From Plasticicumulans acidivorans (GTDB lineage Bacteria; Pseudomonadota; Gammaproteobacteria; Competibacterales; Competibacteraceae): a stretch of 64,000 bases of DNA. The stretch is taken from contig NZ_QGTJ01000010.1 of assembly GCF_003182095.1 (NCBI RefSeq), positions 81,864 through 145,863 of the forward strand, read 5' to 3'. A program made the translations under genes and the position numbers. Positions 9,009 to 21,138 of the stretch are shown here, one piece after another (within the stretch, counting starts at the first letter, position 1; every line of letters starts with the position of its first letter). The notes beneath the pieces were generated by a model. It ran no database searches, was not told the DNA's origin, and saw nothing but the letters and a program-made list of their open reading frames with translations.

Positions 9009-9047
9009 GCCGTTACGGGTGCTCGCACCCGGCTCGAATCGCACACC

Positions 9048-9083
9048 GGGCCGACGCGGACAACCGCGCCGGCCCGCTCGTTT
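9048..9083 (+). terminator. Compound hairpin between fabF and pabB
   Basis: GGGCCG (9048-9053) with CGGCCC (9070-9075), and GCGG (9056-9059) with CCGC (9064-9067), form a coaxial stem closed by an ACAA loop, followed by GCTCGTTTCC. A second short palindrome, GGCGCCC-TT-GGGCGCC, lies at 9086-9101. The T tail is short, so partial termination between the fab and folate genes is the most that can be claimed. Confidence 0.35.
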
Positions 9084-9119
9084 CCGGCGCCCTTGGGCGC
9101 CCAGCGCTGATGTCTCGTC

Positions 9120-10487
9120 ATGAAGCCTGTCGTCCGCCGTCTGCCCGCGTTGCCCGACCTGCTGGTCCTGCACCGGCACAATCCGCAGCGTTACCCCTTT
9201 CTGCTCGAAAGCGTTGCGCAGGGTGGCGCAAACGCACGCTGGAGCATCGCTTTCGCCTTCCCGGAAGCGAGTGTGCAGGCGCGCGCTGGCGACGATTTTC
9301 TGACCGCACTCGATGCCGCGTGGCATGCCGAAGCATTGCCTGCGACTGCGGCGGGTGATGACACGGCCGGCGCTGACGAGTGCTGGCCGTTTCGCGGTGG
9401 CTGGTTCGTCTATCTGAGCTACGAGCTGGCCGGGCAGGTCGAACCGACACTGCACCTGCCGGCGGCCAGCGACGAGCTGCCGCTGGCCTGCGCGACACGC
9501 ATTCCCGCCGCGGTGTTGCTCGATCATCTGCGCGGCGAGGCCTGGACCCTGGCCGAAGCCGGTCGGGAGCCCTTGCTCGATGCGCTGGGTGCCGATTGCG
9601 CGGCCTGCCAGGCGTCTGCGGCGCCGCGAGCGACCGCTCCGCTGCTGGCGGGCCGGCTCACCGAAGACCTGCCGGCCGCTTTCGAACAGGGCGTCGAGCG
9701 CATCCGCGAATACATCCGCGCCGGCGACGTGTTTCAGGTCAATCTTTCGCGCGCCTGGCGTGGCCGGCTGGGCGGCGGCGTCGATGCTGCCGATGTCTAT
9801 GCCAGCCTGCGCCAGGCGAATCCGGCACCGTTTGCCGCTCTGGCCCGCTTCGGCGGGCAGGCGGTGGTCAGTTCGTCGCCGGAGCGACTGGTGCGGGTGC
9901 GCGGACGGCAGGTCGATACCCGGCCGATCGCCGGTACGCGCCCGCGCGGCCATCAGCCCGCGGCCGACCAGGATCTGTCCGCCGAGCTGCTGGCGCATCC
10001 GAAGGAGCGTGCCGAGCACGTCATGCTGATCGACCTGGAGCGTAACGACCTCGGCCGGGTCTGCCGGCCAGGCACGGTGCGCGTCGATGAGCTGATGGTG
10101 GTCGAGAGCTATGCCCACGTGCACCACATCGTCTCCAATGTCTGCGGCGAGCTGCGTGCCGGAGTCTCGCCCGCTGACGTCATCCGTGCGGTATTTCCAG
10201 GCGGCACCATCACCGGCTGCCCGAAAGTGCGCTGCATGGAAATCATTGCCGAACTCGAAGGGGTCGGCCGCGGCGCCTACACCGGCGCCGTCGGTTACCT
10301 GAACCGTGACGGTGACCTCGACCTCAACATCCTGATCCGCACGCTGACGCTCAACGGTGAGCAGCTCGTGCTGCGCACCGGCGCCGGCATCGTTGCCGAT
10401 TCGGAGCCGGGCCGCGAGCTGGCCGAGACCCGGCACAAGGCGCGTGGCCTGCTGCGCGCGCTCGGCGCTGACGAGGTCGGAACGTGA
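9120..10487 (+). CDS. pabB: Aminodeoxychorismate synthase component I
   Basis: A 455-residue chorismate-utilising enzyme of the PabB/TrpE family that makes 4-amino-4-deoxychorismate. Family blocks seen are SYELAGQVEP near residue 100, AGDVFQVNLSRAW, PFAALARFGGQAVVSSSPERL, HVMLIDLERNDLGRVC, and GGTITGCPKVRCMEII. The signature loop reads PIAGT with Ala271 where E. coli PabB has the catalytic Lys (PIKGT). I still call PabB rather than TrpE because pabC is joined by a 4-nt overlap. In E. coli pabB lies elsewhere; here it is inserted between fabF and pabC. Confidence 0.88.
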   Translation: MKPVVRRLPALPDLLVLHRHNPQRYPFLLESVAQGGANARWSIAFAFPEASVQARAGDDFLTALDAAWHAEALPATAAGDDTAGADECWPFRGGWFVYLSYELAGQVEPTLHLPAASDELPLACATRIPAAVLLDHLRGEAWTLAEAGREPLLDALGADCAACQASAAPRATAPLLAGRLTEDLPAAFEQGVERIREYIRAGDVFQVNLSRAWRGRLGGGVDAADVYASLRQANPAPFAALARFGGQAVVSSSPERLVRVRGRQVDTRPIAGTRPRGHQPAADQDLSAELLAHPKERAEHVMLIDLERNDLGRVCRPGTVRVDELMVVESYAHVHHIVSNVCGELRAGVSPADVIRAVFPGGTITGCPKVRCMEIIAELEGVGRGAYTGAVGYLNRDGDLDLNILIRTLTLNGEQLVLRTGAGIVADSEPGRELAETRHKARGLLRALGADEVGT

Positions 10488-11304
10488 CGACGGGCCTGAT
10501 GTGTCTGATCGACGGTCTCGCCAGCGATCGCCTGCCGGTCACGGATCGCGGCCTGGCCTACGGCGATGGCCTGTTCGAGACGCTGGCCGTCATCGACGGC
10601 CGGCCGCGCTACTGGTCGCGGCACCTGGCGCGGCTGGCGCGCGGCTGTGCGCGGCTCGGTCTTGCGATGCCGGATGAAGACCTCCTCGCCGCCGAGGCGG
10701 CACGGCTGCTGGCCGCTCGCCGGCAGGCCGTGCTCAAGCTCATCCTCACCCGCGGCAGCGGCGGGCGTGGCTATCGGCCACCACAGCCGGCGCAGCCGCG
10801 GCGTATCTTCAGCGTGCATGACTGGCCGGCCGCCGCCGGCGCGGCGCAGCCGATCGCCGTGCGCTGGTGCACGCATCCGCTGTCGCTGAATCCGCGTCTC
10901 GCCGGGCTCAAGCACTTGAATCGCCTCGATCAGGTGCTGGCGCGCAGCGAATGGGACGACGAGTTCGATGAAGGGCTGATGCGCGACCTCGATGGCGGCG
11001 TGATCGAGGCGACTGCGGCGAATCTGTTTTTCGTGCGCGACGGCGTGCTGGTGACGCCACTGCTCGATCGCGCCGGCATCTGTGGCGTCATGCGCGAGCG
11101 GCTGCTCGAACTGGCTACTGCTGCCGGTCTGCCCTGGCTCGAACGCCGGGTCGACATGACCGAAGTCGAGGCCGCCAGCGAACTGTTCCTGAGCAACAGC
11201 GTGTTCGGCATCCGCCCGATCGCCCGTCTGGGCGAGCGCAGCTTCCCGGCGCCCGGAGCGCTGACCACCCGGCTGCTGGCCTGCCTGGCGACGGACTGCG
11301 CGGC

Positions 11305-11308
<4 letters not shown>
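10484..11308 (+). CDS. pabC: Aminodeoxychorismate lyase
   Basis: A 274-residue PLP enzyme of fold type IV that splits aminodeoxychorismate to p-aminobenzoate and pyruvate. The N-terminal DRGLAYGDGLFETLAV, the PLP lysine in AGLKHLNRLDQVLAR and the EATAANLFFVRDGVLVTP block are all typical. It starts with GTG at 10484 inside the pabB stop (GTGA); an ATG at 10499 is a possible alternative. With pabB directly upstream, the whole step from chorismate to PABA except the glutaminase PabA is encoded in one unit. Confidence 0.93.
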
Positions 11309-13954
<2,646 letters not shown>

Positions 13955-13958
13955 CCGC

Positions 13959-14315
13959 ATGGAGTCGAAAGCCAGTGCCGCGCGCCAGGGCGTGATGTCG
14001 GTCGCCTTGCGCGACCGCAACCAGATCTACCAGTGCTACATGCCGTTCCTGAAAAGCGGTGGCCTGTTCGTGCCGACCGACAAATCCTTCCAGCTCGGCG
14101 ACGAGGTTTTCCTGTTGCTGACACTGATGGACGACCCGACCCGCTATCCGGTGACCGGCAAGGTGGTCTGGCTGACGCCGAAGACCGCGATCAGCGGCCG
14201 GCCGGCCGGCATCGGCCTGCAGTTCACCGGCATGGAGGCGGCGACGGTGCTGAAGAAGATCGACACCTACCTTGCCGGCATCGTCAATTCCGATCGTCCG
14301 ACCCACACGCTCTGA
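13959..14315 (+). CDS. pilZ: PilZ domain protein (type IV pilus assembly PilZ type)
   Basis: A 118-residue protein 4 nt after holB. The sequence YMPFLKSGGLFVPTDKSFQLG followed by DEVFLLLTLMDDPTRYPVTG and GIGLQFTGMEAATVLKKIDTYL matches the short PilZ protein that lies between holB and tatD in Pseudomonas and Xanthomonas and is needed for twitching motility. The RxxxR c-di-GMP motif is not visible near the N-terminus, as in that orphan PilZ type, so direct c-di-GMP binding is doubtful. Confidence 0.88.
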   Translation: MESKASAARQGVMSVALRDRNQIYQCYMPFLKSGGLFVPTDKSFQLGDEVFLLLTLMDDPTRYPVTGKVVWLTPKTAISGRPAGIGLQFTGMEAATVLKKIDTYLAGIVNSDRPTHTL

Positions 14316-14346
14316 CCGAGGGCCGGCCGCGGCCGGTGCAGTACCG

Positions 14347-15141
14347 ATGCTCGTCGACTCTCATTGCCATCTCGATCGTCTGCGCCTCGATGCCTTCGGC
14401 GGCAGTCTTGCCGCGGCGCTCGACAGTGCGCGCCAGGCCGGTGTCGGCCACTTCCTGTGCGTGGCGGTCGCGCTGGAGGACTGGCCGGCGATGGTCGAAT
14501 CCGTCGCGGCGTTCGATGACGTGTCACTGTCGGTCGGTGTGCATCCGAGCGAGGAGGGGCGGGCACCGACCCTCAGCGAGCTGGTGCGGCTGGCACGCAC
14601 GCCGCGCGTCGTCGCCATCGGTGAGACCGGCCTCGATTACCACTACGGCCCGGAGCGCGCCGAGCTGCAGCGCGAATGGTTCCGCATTCACGTGCGGGTG
14701 GCGCGCGAGACCGGCAAGCCGCTGATCGTGCACACGCGCGAGGCGCGCGAGGACACGCTGGCGATCCTGCGCGAAGAGGGCGCGGCCGAGGTCGGCGGCG
14801 TGCTGCACTGCTTCACCGAAGACTGGGAGATGGCGCAGCGCGCGCTCGATTTGAACTTCCATATCTCGTTTTCCGGCATCGTCACCTTCCGCAGCGCTGC
14901 GCAGATCCAGGAGGTCGCCCGCCGCCTGCCAGCCGAGCGCATGCTGGTGGAGACCGATTCGCCGTACCTGGCGCCGGTGCCGCACCGCGGCAAGCCGAAT
15001 CACCCGGCCTGGGTTCGCGAGGTGGCGGCTTTCGTCGCCGAGCTGCGCGGCGAGACCGCGGAGCAGGTGGCAGCGACGACGACGAATAACTTCTTCCGCC
15101 TGTTCCGTGATGCGGTGCCGTCTGCCCATGCACCGCTGTGA
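14347..15141 (+). CDS. tatD: TatD family metal-dependent DNase
   Basis: A 264-residue TIM-barrel hydrolase. The N-terminal DSHCHLDRL holds the HxH metal ligands; GETGLDYHYGP, VHTREAREDTLAILRE, GVLHCFTEDWEMA and VETDSPYLAPVPHRGK cover the other ligands. I chose the ATG at 14347, 31 nt after pilZ, because the longer frame from 14272 overlaps the pilZ C-terminus. E. coli YcfH (TatD-like) holds the same place after holB. Confidence 0.92.
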   Translation: MLVDSHCHLDRLRLDAFGGSLAAALDSARQAGVGHFLCVAVALEDWPAMVESVAAFDDVSLSVGVHPSEEGRAPTLSELVRLARTPRVVAIGETGLDYHYGPERAELQREWFRIHVRVARETGKPLIVHTREAREDTLAILREEGAAEVGGVLHCFTEDWEMAQRALDLNFHISFSGIVTFRSAAQIQEVARRLPAERMLVETDSPYLAPVPHRGKPNHPAWVREVAAFVAELRGETAEQVAATTTNNFFRLFRDAVPSAHAPL

Positions 15142-15183
15142 ACAAACATCGCAGGCGTTCCGACGCCGCGCTCGGTGCTCACA

Positions 15184-15801
15184 ATGGACGTGATGAAACC
15201 GATACCTGCCACACTCGATTTAATCCGTGAGCGCGTTGCCACGCGTCCCGATCCGCGTGCGCTCAGCGGCGATCATGCCGTCGCCGGGCTGCCGCGCGAA
15301 GACCGGCCGCTGACGCCTGCCGCCGTGCTGGTGCCGTTGGTGCTGCGCGCAGAGGGGCTGACCGTACTGCTGACGCAGCGCACCGAGCACCTGTCACATC
15401 ATCCGGGGCAGATCAGTTTTCCCGGTGGACGCTGCGAAGCCGAGGATGTCGACCCGATCGCCACCGCGCTGCGTGAAACCGAAGAAGAAATCGGCCTGGC
15501 ACGCAGCCATGTCGAGATCGCCGGTTACCTCGACCTCTACCAGACGGTCACCGGCTTTCTGGTGACCCCGGTGGTGGCCTTCATCGAACCGCAATTCGAG
15601 CTGACGCTCGATGCCTTCGAAGTCGCCGACGCCTTCGAAGTGCCGCTCGCCTTCATCCTCGACCCGGCCAACCACAGTCGCGGCAGCCGTGTACTCGGCG
15701 GTCGCGAGCGCTTCTTCTATGTGCTGGCCTACGGCGAGCGCTATATCTGGGGCGCGACGGCGGCGATGCTGATCAACCTCAGTCAGAAGCTGGCCGGCTG
15801 A
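15184..15801 (+). CDS. NUDIX hydrolase, CoA pyrophosphatase NudL-like
   Basis: A roughly 205-residue NUDIX enzyme. The box GGRCEAEDVDPIATALRET-EEEIGL matches GX5EX7REUXEEXGU, and the extension just before it (LTQRTEHLSHHPGQISFPGG) is the UPF0035 mark of CoA pyrophosphatases that hydrolyse coenzyme A and its derivatives. The start is uncertain among ATG 15175, 15184 and 15193; none has a strong ribosome site. Confidence 0.85.
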   Translation: MDVMKPIPATLDLIRERVATRPDPRALSGDHAVAGLPREDRPLTPAAVLVPLVLRAEGLTVLLTQRTEHLSHHPGQISFPGGRCEAEDVDPIATALRETEEEIGLARSHVEIAGYLDLYQTVTGFLVTPVVAFIEPQFELTLDAFEVADAFEVPLAFILDPANHSRGSRVLGGRERFFYVLAYGERYIWGATAAMLINLSQKLAG

Positions 15802-15817
15802 ATCCGCCGCCAGTGCC

Positions 15818-16777
15818 TCACACCAGGCCGTAGCGCTCGCGCAGCTCCTGATAGACGATGCTCGACACCTCGCGGATGGCATTGCCGCGGCTGACCATGA
15901 ACTGACCGTAGTCGGATGCCGGGCTGCGTCGCTGCACCACGCCGATGATCGCGTAGGGGAACTCGCCACCGCCGCGCTGGCGCGCGACGAGGATGCCCAT
16001 GTCGCCGCACAGGCGCGCCGTCGTACCGGTCTTATCGTAGACCGCGGTACCGCGGGCCACGCCGTCGGCGCCTTCGTAGAGGCGGTCGCGGTTGGGGATG
16101 CGCATCACCCGCAGAATCTCGTCGGCGCCCGGCGCGCGGCGTTTCCACAGGCTGTCGAGAAAGCGCGCATGCGCCTGGCAGGACGCCCGATTGCGGTAGG
16201 TGCGGCCACCGGCGGGGATGTATTCGGACACGACGACACCGGGGGCGATGCGGCGCAGGAGCACCTGCACGCGGGCCGGGCCGCCGACGGCGCGGATGAA
16301 GTGATTGGTCGCGGTGTTGTCGCTGTGCACGATCATCGCTTCCATCAGCGTGCGCTCGGCCGGCGTATAGCGCAGCCGGCCGCGCATCACCTCGGAAAAA
16401 TACGCGGCGGCAACGAACGGTTTGATCATGCTCGCCGCCTGCAGTGCGACGCCGCCGTTGAGCGAAAGCAGAGTCTGGCCGCTGCGCAGGTCCTGCACGT
16501 AGAAGGCGGCGGTTTCGTCGCGACCGATCAGGCCGCGGCGGCGCAGTTCGGTGACACGGGCGCCGACCGCCGCGTTCAGTGACGGCGGCGGCGCTTTTGC
16601 CTTCGCCGGCCGCTTGCTGCGCGGCGCGGCGGCTTTGGCCTGCGGCTGTTTCGGCTTGGGTTTGGGCTTGACCGTCTTCGCTGGGCGTTCGGTTTCGCGG
16701 GCTTCGCCGAGGGCGGCGAAGGGCAGGGCGAACAGGGCTGCGAGCAGGCGGCGACGGGTAGGCGAGACGACGGACAT
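15818..16777 (-). CDS. Exported serine hydrolase, class A beta-lactamase-like
   Basis: A 319-residue protein of the beta-lactamase2/penicillin-binding fold. The three active-site motifs are intact: Ser116-Met-Ile-Lys119, Ser152-Asp-Asn154 and Lys249-Thr-Gly251. The start (SPTRRRLLAALFALPFAAL) looks like a twin-arginine or strongly basic signal peptide, followed by a Lys/Pro/Ala-rich linker over residues 31-65. I see no clear omega-loop ExxLN as in true class A beta-lactamases, so a peptidoglycan DD-peptidase or general serine hydrolase role is as likely as drug hydrolysis. It is divergent from prfC. Confidence 0.8.
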   Translation of the reverse strand: MSVVSPTRRRLLAALFALPFAALGEARETERPAKTVKPKPKPKQPQAKAAAPRSKRPAKAKAPPPSLNAAVGARVTELRRRGLIGRDETAAFYVQDLRSGQTLLSLNGGVALQAASMIKPFVAAAYFSEVMRGRLRYTPAERTLMEAMIVHSDNTATNHFIRAVGGPARVQVLLRRIAPGVVVSEYIPAGGRTYRNRASCQAHARFLDSLWKRRAPGADEILRVMRIPNRDRLYEGADGVARGTAVYDKTGTTARLCGDMGILVARQRGGGEFPYAIIGVVQRRSPASDYGQFMVSRGNAIREVSSIVYQELRERYGLV

Positions 16778-16926
16778 CGAGCGGCCTCCGGTTCCGGTGG
16801 ACGTCTTCGGCCGCGCAGTGTGCCCGATGTGCGCTGAGGTGCAAGGGGCGATATGCGGCGCGGTCGGTGTTCAGGGCGATGGTGTAGACTGCACGGCTCA
16901 CTTCGATCCGCTAAATCGGCCGTACC

Positions 16927-18519
<1,593 letters not shown>

Positions 18520-18544
18520 CCAGCGTCAGGGCATTTTGCGTAGC

Positions 18545-18563
18545 GCCTCGCAGAATGCGAGGC
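18545..18563 (+). terminator. Hairpin after prfC
   Basis: GCCTCGCA (18545-18552) and TGCGAGGC (18556-18563) form an 8-bp stem with a GAA loop, 25 nt after the prfC stop. No T tract follows, so it may serve mRNA stability or Rho-dependent ending rather than intrinsic termination. Confidence 0.4.
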
Positions 18564-18683
18564 CGCTGCGGTCGTGCCGCCTGGCGGATGATCGAGATCT
18601 TTGATTTAAAGCTGAAAAATATTATTGGCCTTGTTGTTGCTTGATGAGTGCAACCGCCACTTTTCGCTACACCGAGGTGCATC

Positions 18684-19118
18684 ATGCAAGTCGCCGAGCC
18701 CCGTGACAGTTCTCAAGCCGTCTGCCACCTGGAAGGTATCCGGCTGTGGCCGGAAGGGGCCATCGCCTGGGTCGAAGCGACACGGCTCGACGGCGACGGT
18801 GCACGCATCGCGACGACCTTCGACCCGCTGCCGTTTCTGGCGCGGGCCTCGGAGCGTGAACTGGTGGCACTCGCCGACGCGGGCTGGCGCGGGCAGCATG
18901 TGATGCTCGCCGTGCAGAGTCTGGTGCTGGCCGGCGATGCCGAGCTGACGCGCTGGTTCGGTGAACTGTCCGACTGGCTGGAAGATCTTGAGCTCGATGC
19001 CGAGTTCAGCGTCGATGCGCTGCTCGATCCGGCGGCGGCGTTGAGCTGGCTGCGGGTACACCGGCCGCGGGTCGTCGAACACCTGCCGCAGTTGTCGCTG
19101 TCGCGGCACGCTCACTGA
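18684..19118 (+). CDS. Hypothetical protein, 144 residues
   Basis: I do not recognise this protein. The ATG at 18684 has a GAGGTG ribosome site 5 nt upstream, the reading frame shows strong third-position GC bias, and the region in front is AT-rich (18596-18640, with TATTAT as a possible -10), all of which support a real gene. The protein is acidic and soluble, with a central ELVALADAGWRGQHVMLAVQ, a FGELSDWLEDLELDAEFSVD acidic stretch and a basic C-terminus. No signal peptide or membrane segment is visible. Confidence 0.65.
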   Translation: MQVAEPRDSSQAVCHLEGIRLWPEGAIAWVEATRLDGDGARIATTFDPLPFLARASERELVALADAGWRGQHVMLAVQSLVLAGDAELTRWFGELSDWLEDLELDAEFSVDALLDPAAALSWLRVHRPRVVEHLPQLSLSRHAH

Positions 19119-19211
19119 CGCAGTCTGCGCCGCAGCCCGGCCTGGCGGTGGTCGGGACAGGGCGGCGATGGCATGCTGACGGGCCCTGCCGTCGCCCACG
19201 CGAGCCCGTCG

Positions 19212-20111
19212 ATGAATCCCCCCGTTTCACCTGATCGTTCGCCCGTCGGTTTCATCGGCCTTGGTCTGATGGGGCGACCGATGGCGCTCAATCTGCTGCG
19301 TGCCGGCTACCCCCTGAGCGTGCACAGCCGTTCCCCCGAGCCGGTCGCTGCGCTGGTCGCCGCCGGTGCCCGGGCGGCGGCCACGCCGGCTGAACTGGCG
19401 GCGCAGCTCGACTGCATCGTGCTGATGCTGACCGATACGCCGGCCGTGGCGACGGTGCTGGCCGCGCTGCTGCCGTCCTTGCGCCCCGGTACGCTGATCA
19501 TCGACATGGGCACGAGCTCGGCGCTGGCGACCCGTGATTTCGCCGCCCAGGTGCGCGCCGCCGGCGCTGATTGGCTCGATGCGCCGGTTTCCGGTGGCGT
19601 GGTCGGTGCCGAGAACGCGAACCTGACGATCATGGCCGGCGGCGAGACAGCGGCTTTCGCCCGTGCCGAGCCTTTGCTGCGCTGCCTCGGTGCGCGGCTG
19701 ACCCATGTCGGCGGTTGCGGTTGCGGCCAGATCGCCAAAGCGGCCAACCAGATGATCGTCGGTCTGAGCATCGGCGCGGTGGCCGAGGCACTGGCGCTGG
19801 CGGCCCGCGCCGGTGCCGATCCGGCCCGTGTGCGTGAGGCGCTGCGCGGCGGCTTCGCCGATTCGCGCATTCTCGAACTGCACGGCTTGCGCATGATCGA
19901 GGGACGTTTCGAGGCGGGCGGTCGTGTTACCACGCAGCACAAGGACATGACGCAGGCGCTGGAGCTGGCCGCGGCCTGCGGCATGCAGCTGCCGGCCACC
20001 GCGCTCAATCGCGAACTGTATGCCCGCCTGATCGCCGCCGGTGACGGCGGGCTCGATCACAGCGCCCTGTACCGCTTCTACACCCAGGCCCAGCCGGAGA
20101 CCTCGCAATGA
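19212..20111 (+). CDS. NAD(P)-dependent beta-hydroxyacid dehydrogenase
   Basis: A 299-residue enzyme of the 3-hydroxyisobutyrate dehydrogenase/tartronate-semialdehyde reductase family. It has the N-terminal GFIGLGLMGRPMALNLLRAG dinucleotide loop, the substrate-binding DAPVSGGVVGAENANL and the catalytic Lys in GQIAKAANQMIVG. The malate synthase G gene 2.3 kb away makes glyoxylate metabolism a plausible setting, but substrate choice between tartronate semialdehyde, hydroxyisobutyrate and succinic semialdehyde cannot be fixed by eye. The start at 19212 is chosen because the family begins directly after it. The stop overlaps the next ATG. Confidence 0.88.
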   Translation: MNPPVSPDRSPVGFIGLGLMGRPMALNLLRAGYPLSVHSRSPEPVAALVAAGARAAATPAELAAQLDCIVLMLTDTPAVATVLAALLPSLRPGTLIIDMGTSSALATRDFAAQVRAAGADWLDAPVSGGVVGAENANLTIMAGGETAAFARAEPLLRCLGARLTHVGGCGCGQIAKAANQMIVGLSIGAVAEALALAARAGADPARVREALRGGFADSRILELHGLRMIEGRFEAGGRVTTQHKDMTQALELAAACGMQLPATALNRELYARLIAAGDGGLDHSALYRFYTQAQPETSQ

Positions 20112-20323
20112 ACGAACCGCGTGAGCCGGCGCCCAGTCTGTGGCAGGTGATCAAAAGCGTGCTGTGGGCCTTCGTCGGCGTGCAGAAGGACGCGAACCGC
20201 CGGCGCGACTTCAGTCGCGGCCGTGCCGGCCAGTTCATCGTCGTCGGCCTGCTGGCGACGGTCGTCTTCGTGTTGCTGCTGATCGGGCTGGTGCAGCTGG
20301 TGCTGCATCTGGCCGGCGCCTAG
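20108..20323 (+). CDS. DUF2970 small membrane protein
   Basis: A 71-residue protein with the DUF2970 pattern: LWQVIKSVLWAFVGVQK, then a basic NRRRDFSRGRAG and one transmembrane helix (FIVVGLLATVVFVLLLIGLV) near the C-terminus. The family is found in beta- and gammaproteobacteria and has no known role. Its ATG overlaps the preceding dehydrogenase stop, and its own TAG overlaps the TAG of the convergent gene within the palindrome CTAG (20320-20323). Confidence 0.82.
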   Translation: MNEPREPAPSLWQVIKSVLWAFVGVQKDANRRRDFSRGRAGQFIVVGLLATVVFVLLLIGLVQLVLHLAGA

Positions 20324-21072
20324 AGCAGGCGGCGCAGGCTTTCGCCGGCAAAGCTTGCCAGACCGTCGAACCAGCCTTGCGCCGGCAGCAGACGCAGGGC
20401 GAGGCGACGATAGAGCTCGTGGTCGATCAGCAGTCGCCACAGGCCGCCATCCGGCGGGCAGAGCCGGTACAGGGCCCAGTTGCCGGCGTAGAGCGCCAGT
20501 GTCCCGAGCGGGTTGCGCAGGTCGCCGAGACAGACCGCCGTGCCGAACGAGCGCTTCAGTCGGCGGCCGAGCAGGTCGACGCTGAACAGCTCGTCGAGCA
20601 GCAGGTGGAAAAGAAAGCCGCCGCCGACGAACAGTCCGCCTAGCCAGGCCTTGCGCGGCTCGCAATCGAGCAGGTGGTAGGTCAGCGATACGGTGGCCAG
20701 CGCGAAGGCGGTTGCCGCCGGCAGCGAATGCACCAGCCCGCGGTGCACGGTGATGGTGTTGATCAGTCCGAACAGGCCGTGGCGCAGAGCTAGGTAGCTC
20801 GCCGCCCAGGCGACGATCAGTTCGGCTAGCGAGAAGTGCGGACTGAGTGCCAGCACCACCATGAAGGCGCCGACCAGCGAGACGACGCGGAAGGCGACGC
20901 GTGCGGGGATCGAGTGATCGAGGTCGACATCCGGCAGCAGGCTGCCGATGGCGCCGAGGGCGAAGCAGCCGAGCGCAGCGTCACGCGGCAGCGCTCCGGC
21001 GATCAGCAGGGACGTGGCGGCCGCGCCGCTGGCAGCGGTGCCGCAGATCAGATGGGTCTTGAAATCGGCCAA
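20320..21072 (-). CDS. YdjM-type inner-membrane metal-dependent hydrolase (DUF457)
   Basis: A 250-residue membrane protein with the DUF457 histidine/aspartate motifs: KTHLICGTAASG at the start, GSLLPDVDLDHS, TVHRGLVHSLPAA and FHLLLDELFSVDLLGRRLK. About five hydrophobic segments are visible. E. coli YdjM of this family is LexA-controlled; no LexA box is seen here. It lies downstream of the DUF2333 gene on the same strand (66-nt gap). Confidence 0.82.
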   Translation of the reverse strand: MADFKTHLICGTAASGAAATSLLIAGALPRDAALGCFALGAIGSLLPDVDLDHSIPARVAFRVVSLVGAFMVVLALSPHFSLAELIVAWAASYLALRHGLFGLINTITVHRGLVHSLPAATAFALATVSLTYHLLDCEPRKAWLGGLFVGGGFLFHLLLDELFSVDLLGRRLKRSFGTAVCLGDLRNPLGTLALYAGNWALYRLCPPDGGLWRLLIDHELYRRLALRLLPAQGWFDGLASFAGESLRRLL

Positions 21073-21138
21073 GGGAAGTCACTGAAGGAAACCGGGTGCG
21101 GCCGGCGGCCGCACCCTCAGCGGGCAGGAGCGCTGGGA

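Noticed and set aside
7677..10436. A 919-codon minus-strand frame opposite fabF and pabB
   Set aside because: Shadow of two certain genes; composition is typical of antisense GC-rich frames.
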